Shown piece after piece: positions 61,135-64,000 of a DNA stretch of 64,000 bases. Position 1 is the first letter of the stretch, and each line of letters starts with the position of its first letter. The stretch is from Brevibacillus sp. (GTDB taxonomy: Bacteria; Bacillota; Bacilli; Brevibacillales; Brevibacillaceae), in contig JACDOF010000002.1 of NCBI GenBank assembly GCA_017656235.1, forward strand, positions 186,001-250,000, in the 5' to 3' direction. The notes under the pieces are model-generated. The model did not search any database. It was not told the origin of the DNA and worked only from the letters and a program-made list of their open reading frames with translations. A program made the position numbers and the translations under genes.

Positions 61135-61944
61135 CTACCCGGAGGTAGCGCGCTGCTGCAGCCAAGAGACGGCGAAGTCGACCGCGTCTCGCTGCCGAAA
61201 CAACCGGCTGTATGCAGAGCCAACATGGCCTGTGACAATCTGACACTTCCGTTCCATTTCTGTGCCGATCTGGACAAAGTCTTCTGTGCGGTAATCCAGG
61301 GTGGCATACGTTTTCCAAACACGCTGACCCTGTTCCAGCACCGGTGCGCCCGCCTCCGTTTTCTTGCTGTGTGGGCAGCGATATTCGGCGAGGTGAAAGG
61401 ACGTGTTCGCGTCGTATCCGACTCCGAGCAGAAGTACCCATCCATCTCGCTCGTAGATGCGGGCCAACGGCGACTCTTCCCCGAATTCGTTATCGAGGCT
61501 GTGTGCAGTGACGATCTCCGCTGCGTCTTTTCCCCACGCAGCAAACGAGCCGGCAGGATGAGAACTGCGGCATACCTGCGGCCAGGTGCGAAAGGCTTCG
61601 GCAATGGCTCCCATGCCGTACGTAGGGGTAATCGCCGGTTCAAATGCCGGCATGTGGTTGCGGATGATTTCCCACCATGATTGTGGAACCGGTGGGTTTT
61701 CCCACGTGGCGGGATCGGAATAGTGGGCGCTGTGAGCGGGCATCACCAGCGTTCCTTCCTCGGTGATCACATCCATCAGGGCCTGTACAACTGCGATTGC
61801 TCCGCCGCACACCCAACCTATTGAGCGAAGGGAGGAGTGGACGATGACCGTCATTCCTGCTCTAAGCCCCAGTTGGCGTAAATCCGCAGCGATGCTCTCA
61901 CGCGTACGCGGCAGGTTTGTCTGGTGGATTACAGATTGCTCCAT
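61135..61944 (-). CDS. Aminoglycoside N(3)-acetyltransferase family protein
   Basis: 269 residues. The AAC(3) fold is marked by GLRAGMTVIVHSSLRSIGWV, then IDVITEEGTLVMPAHSAHYS, TPTYGMGAIAEAF with SSHPAGSFAAWG, and LLLGVGYDANTSFHLAE. The catalytic His and Asp fit the family. Chromosomal YokD-like members occur in many Bacillota and do not always confer resistance, so the natural substrate is uncertain. Start ATG 61944. It lies downstream of and close to the YbjQ-family gene on the same strand. Confidence 0.88.
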   Translation of the reverse strand: MEQSVIHQTNLPRTRESIAADLRQLGLRAGMTVIVHSSLRSIGWVCGGAIAVVQALMDVITEEGTLVMPAHSAHYSDPATWENPPVPQSWWEIIRNHMPAFEPAITPTYGMGAIAEAFRTWPQVCRSSHPAGSFAAWGKDAAEIVTAHSLDNEFGEESPLARIYERDGWVLLLGVGYDANTSFHLAEYRCPHSKKTEAGAPVLEQGQRVWKTYATLDYRTEDFVQIGTEMERKCQIVTGHVGSAYSRLFRQRDAVDFAVSWLQQRATSG

Positions 61945-62016
61945 CTTGTGTCATCTCCCCAAGTCCGGACAGGCTCGGACCATTTCCCATCCTGCTTCGT
62001 AACGTTGATCTGTCTG

Positions 62017-62334
62017 CTATCCTTTCACCTTGACAGCCGTACCCGTAGCGACGCAGATCATCATCCCGTCGCGAAGGGTTTCAAAATCGAGGTCCACTCC
62101 GATTACCGCATTTGCTCCCAACCGCTTCGCCTTGTCGATCATCTCCTGAATTGCCATTTCTCTGCCTTCTGCCAGCTTGCTTTCGTAAGCACCGCTGCGC
62201 CCGCCGATGATGTCGGTAATTCCGGCGAGAAAGTCGCGCACCACATTGGCTCCCATGATGACTTCTCCGCTGATTACCCCGCAGTACTCGATGATTTCCT
62301 TCCCCTGAAGTGTGCTGGTCGTCGTGACAATCAT
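62017..62334 (-). CDS. YbjQ/UPF0145 family protein
   Basis: 105 residues, a compact alpha/beta protein. The hallmark is the opening MIVTTTSTLQGKEIIEYCGV followed by SGEVIMGANVVRDFLAGITD, GGRSGAYE and ANAVIGVDLDFET, which defines the UPF0145 heavy-metal-binding-domain-like family. Members form pentamers and the function is unknown. ATG 62334 follows AAAGGAGG by eight bases; the longer frame to 62451 is not needed. It may be co-transcribed with the acetyltransferase gene. Confidence 0.92.
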   Translation of the reverse strand: MIVTTTSTLQGKEIIEYCGVISGEVIMGANVVRDFLAGITDIIGGRSGAYESKLAEGREMAIQEMIDKAKRLGANAVIGVDLDFETLRDGMMICVATGTAVKVKG

Positions 62335-62519
62335 TCGTGTATCCTCCTTTTCAACCTGATCCAGGATATTGTTCACAGTATGAATTACGGTTATCTGCCG
62401 CAAAAGTTGCAAGACTTTTCCTTCTTTGTGTACTTTGCCCTCTACTCGCAAGGTTTTGCCTTTTCCTCTCGCCGGGTATAGACTGGTAGCGTAGGAAATC
62501 GGGAGGGGAACTTGAGCGG

Positions 62520-63095
62520 ATGGAGCGAAACTGCGTGGGGTTCAAATGGCTGATGGTAATGGCCGCGTCTGTGGCGTACGCTTTTTTTTCTTTTCTTACT
62601 GCCGATGTTGAAGTCGGCGATTCTGCTCAATTTAGACCAGCAGTGGCGATTCTCGCCTTTTCATCAGCCGTGTATGGGCCGCTGTCAGGCTTTTTGATCG
62701 GATTTCTGGGAAATGTCGGTGTCGACTTCCTGCTGCAGGACATTTGGTGGCACTGGAGTGCGGCCAACGGCATGATCGGACTGATGATCGGACTGCTGCA
62801 CATGGTACCCGGTTACCAGCCCGAACGAGGGCGGATGCAGCTCATCCACCTGTTTTTGTTTCTGCTGCTGGTCATTGTGGGCAACTACGCAGGTCTTACC
62901 CTCGCCGCTCTGTTCGACATCATCCTGCAAGGTGTCCCCTTTCATCAGGCAATTTATGGATGGGCCATTTCACCTGCAACCTCAAATGTACTGGCATGCA
63001 GCATCCTGGGTACGCCGCTGTTGTACGGATATGTCGCGCTTAAGCGGTACCGGCGAGTTTCGTCCCTTGCCGCCAGGTTTGGAAAGAGGGACTAG
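62520..63095 (+). CDS. Orphan ECF transporter S component
   Basis: 191 residues, about six hydrophobic segments. It shares a framework with the S component at 3681-4247: FRPAVAILAFSSAVYGPLSGF against RPAIALLTLMGAMFGPLVGF, and a shared IW-HW then ANGMIG or GNGIIG segment. No ATPase or T gene is next to it, so it must use a shared energising module (group II style), possibly the one at 1-3.6 kb or another elsewhere. The start is uncertain; ATG 62520 has GGGAGGGG 13 bases upstream. It is divergent from the YbjQ-family gene. Confidence 0.8.
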   Translation: MERNCVGFKWLMVMAASVAYAFFSFLTADVEVGDSAQFRPAVAILAFSSAVYGPLSGFLIGFLGNVGVDFLLQDIWWHWSAANGMIGLMIGLLHMVPGYQPERGRMQLIHLFLFLLLVIVGNYAGLTLAALFDIILQGVPFHQAIYGWAISPATSNVLACSILGTPLLYGYVALKRYRRVSSLAARFGKRD

Positions 63096-63126
63096 AAACG
63101 CACCGCCCCACATGACTTGCAGGAGA

Positions 63127-63252
63127 GCGGCCATTTTCCGCACGAACGACTTTGCCAACCATCCGAGCGGAGCAAGCCCGCTGCCGGATGGCGAAGCGGA
63201 CAGTCCAGCCCCATTGGAGGTTGGCAGCGGAGTGAGAGAGGAAAATGGCCGC
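63127..63252 (+). ncRNA. Candidate structured noncoding RNA or palindromic element
   Basis: Nested perfect inverted repeats: GCGGCCATTTTCC (63127-63139) with GGAAAATGGCCGC (63240-63252); GCCAACC (63154-63160) with GGTTGGC (63219-63225); CCATCCG (63159-63165) with CGGATGG (63185-63191), which shares two bases with the second helix; and TCCA with TGGA inside. The result is a closed multibranch fold in a convergent intergenic region. A terminator follows on plus at 63287. Could be a small RNA, a 3'-UTR element or a dispersed palindromic repeat. The rest of 63096-63319 is otherwise empty. Confidence 0.5.
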
Positions 63253-63286
63253 CTCCCTCTATCCAAACACTTTATCTGAACGCTGA

Positions 63287-63317
63287 AGCGCCGTACCGTT
63301 TTGGTGCGACGCTTTTT
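63287..63317 (+). terminator. Intrinsic terminator after the structured element
   Basis: AGCG, two-base bulge, GTACC, loop GTTTT, GGTGC, two-base bulge, CGCT, then five T. Oriented for the plus strand; lies just before the end of the convergent DUF1128 gene. Confidence 0.6.
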
Positions 63318-63319
63318 GC

Positions 63320-63550
63320 TTACGACTGTTTGCGCAGGCTGCCAAGCTCTTCGACAATGGCGGTCATTTCGTTAATGCTGAACGTCTTTTTTTTCTGCAC
63401 CATGTTGTACAGGTACAGCAGATCGTCATAGCTGGCCAGATCATAATCTTCCGGCTTCATCACGGCCGTATTGACCATGTTGAGCCTGGTCTTGATTCCT
63501 TCCAGTACATACCGCAGGTTATCCTCTGTCGCTTTTGTCAAATCGGGCAT
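63320..63550 (-). CDS. UPF0435/DUF1128 (YfkK-like) protein
   Basis: 76 residues, soluble, helical. The family pattern is clear: EDNLRYVLEGIKTRLNMVNTA, VMKPEDYDLASYDDLLYLYNM and KTFSINEMTAIVEELGSLRK. Conserved in Bacillales, function unknown. ATG 63550 follows AAAGGAGGG by six bases. It lies 13 bases downstream of the U32 peptidase gene and is probably in the same transcript. Confidence 0.9.
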   Translation of the reverse strand: MPDLTKATEDNLRYVLEGIKTRLNMVNTAVMKPEDYDLASYDDLLYLYNMVQKKKTFSINEMTAIVEELGSLRKQS

Positions 63551-63563
63551 GCCGATCCCTCCT

Positions 63564-64000
63564 TTATTTGGTCAACTGGCCGCGGGTTACTCCCAGTTGG
63601 TTAATGGCTTTTAGCGTCCGCCAGACGTACGTGCCGCTTACTTCTCCACGCAGAGCCTGCCGGTACAGTCCGATCACTTCCTGCACGCGGGCCGGTTCTT
63701 CTTCCAGGAATTCAATCCGATAGCTGCCCACGCCGCGCTTGAGGAATTCGCTCAGGTATTCGGCGCCGGACTGGTCGATTGCATTGTAGACGGTGTTGCG
63801 GCAGCCTGTGTCTACTCGTACCGGATGGGAGAAGCCGACCCGGTCGCGGAGAGATATCCGCGATTTTTCACACGGAGTTCCACAGTTTGTATGGTCGGTT
63901 CCCTCGCTTAAAAAGGTGCAGTAGACACAGTGCTCGGTGTGAAACATTGGCAGGTGCTGATGGATGACCACTTCCATCTTGGCCGGATCGACGCGATCCA
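63564..64000 (-). CDS. Partial U32-family peptidase, runs off right edge
   Basis: The C-terminal 145 residues are visible; the frame continues beyond the window (DRVDPAKMEVVIHQHLPMF is inside the frame). The U32 hallmark Cys/His cluster follows: HTEHCVYC and CGTPCE, which would hold an iron-sulfur or metal site, then FSHPVRVDTGCRNTVYNA. U32 proteins are annotated as collagenase-like peptidases, but several act in tRNA or ubiquinone hydroxylation, so the peptidase name should not be taken literally. It lies upstream of the DUF1128 gene on the same strand. Confidence 0.85.
   Translation of the reverse strand, partial: DRVDPAKMEVVIHQHLPMFHTEHCVYCTFLSEGTDHTNCGTPCEKSRISLRDRVGFSHPVRVDTGCRNTVYNAIDQSGAEYLSEFLKRGVGSYRIEFLEEEPARVQEVIGLYRQALRGEVSGTYVWRTLKAINQLGVTRGQLTK

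Noticed and set aside
59361-61643. 760-codon minus-strand frame opposite cimA
   Set aside because: Antisense shadow overlapping two well-supported genes; no recognisable domain.
1-64000. CRISPR arrays, integrases, transposases, phage genes and rRNA
   Set aside because: No regularly spaced repeats, no recognisable mobile-element or phage protein and no rRNA sequence were seen.

Overview
The window looks like chromosome from an endospore-forming, low-to-mid GC Bacillota, most like Paenibacillaceae (Brevibacillus or a relative). Supporting signs are a tricistronic GerA-type germinant receptor, a DynA-like dynamin pair, UPF0435/DUF1128 and DUF2573-like small proteins, strong AGGAGG-type ribosome binding sites, frequent GTG/TTG starts and a perfect 7-1-7 Bacillus-type Fur box. 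The genus call is inference. No phage, integrase, transposase gene or CRISPR array is visible.

Layout. 1-5.5 kb: a partial gene, a lipoprotein, an ECF vitamin/nutrient transporter operon (S, fused AA', T) behind a SAM-I riboswitch, and an aldo/keto reductase. 5.6-14.9 kb: an aromatic-acid island on two divergent arms. The minus arm encodes 3-hydroxybenzoate 6-hydroxylase-type monooxygenase, gentisate dioxygenase, a DinB-fold candidate maleylpyruvate isomerase and fumarylpyruvate hydrolase. The plus arm encodes a DASS transporter, a complete TRAP transporter and an IclR regulator. Related palindromes mark both promoters. 15-20.6 kb: a GT-C membrane glycosyltransferase and a Fur-controlled iron group (anchored secreted protein, stalk-domain protein, FTR1 permease). 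20.7-25.2 kb: a methyltransferase, an AraC/GyrI-like regulator, a decayed sugar ABC transporter, a small DUF2573-like protein and a tRNA Arg-Pro-Leu operon with tandem promoters. 25.3-29 kb: gerXA-XB-XC with a sigma-G-like promoter.

29.2-45.6 kb: a PfpI-like protein, then a large myo-inositol type catabolic locus: LacI regulator, three Gfo/Idh/MocA dehydrogenases, an RbsBAC-type ABC importer and iolI-D-E-B-C-A. AAGCGCTT operator cores sit at three promoters. The genes together take inositols in, oxidise and isomerise them, and carry them through IolE, IolD, IolB and IolC to the phosphorylated sugar acid. IolA handles the semialdehyde; the IolJ aldolase is not in the window. 45.7-52.2 kb: a LIV-type amino-acid ABC operon with a fused LivG-LivF ATPase behind a leader that may attenuate, then DUF3870 and a bacterial luciferase-like oxidoreductase. 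52.3-55.9 kb: two adjacent dynamin-like GTPases corresponding to the two halves of B. subtilis DynA. 56-64 kb: a lipoprotein, a cold-shock protein, an M20 amidohydrolase plus alpha/beta hydrolase pair, citramalate synthase, an AAC(3)-like acetyltransferase, a YbjQ-family protein, an orphan ECF S component, a strongly folded noncoding element, DUF1128 and a partial U32 peptidase.

The most interesting items are the gentisate island with its DinB-type isomerase and paired operators, the SAM-riboswitch ECF operon, the split DynA pair, the possible attenuator before the LIV operon, the LacI/AAGCGCTT inositol regulon, the Fur-controlled FTR1 trio without EfeO/EfeB, and the nested-helix element at 63127-63252. 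All family names rest on reading the translated sequences by eye.
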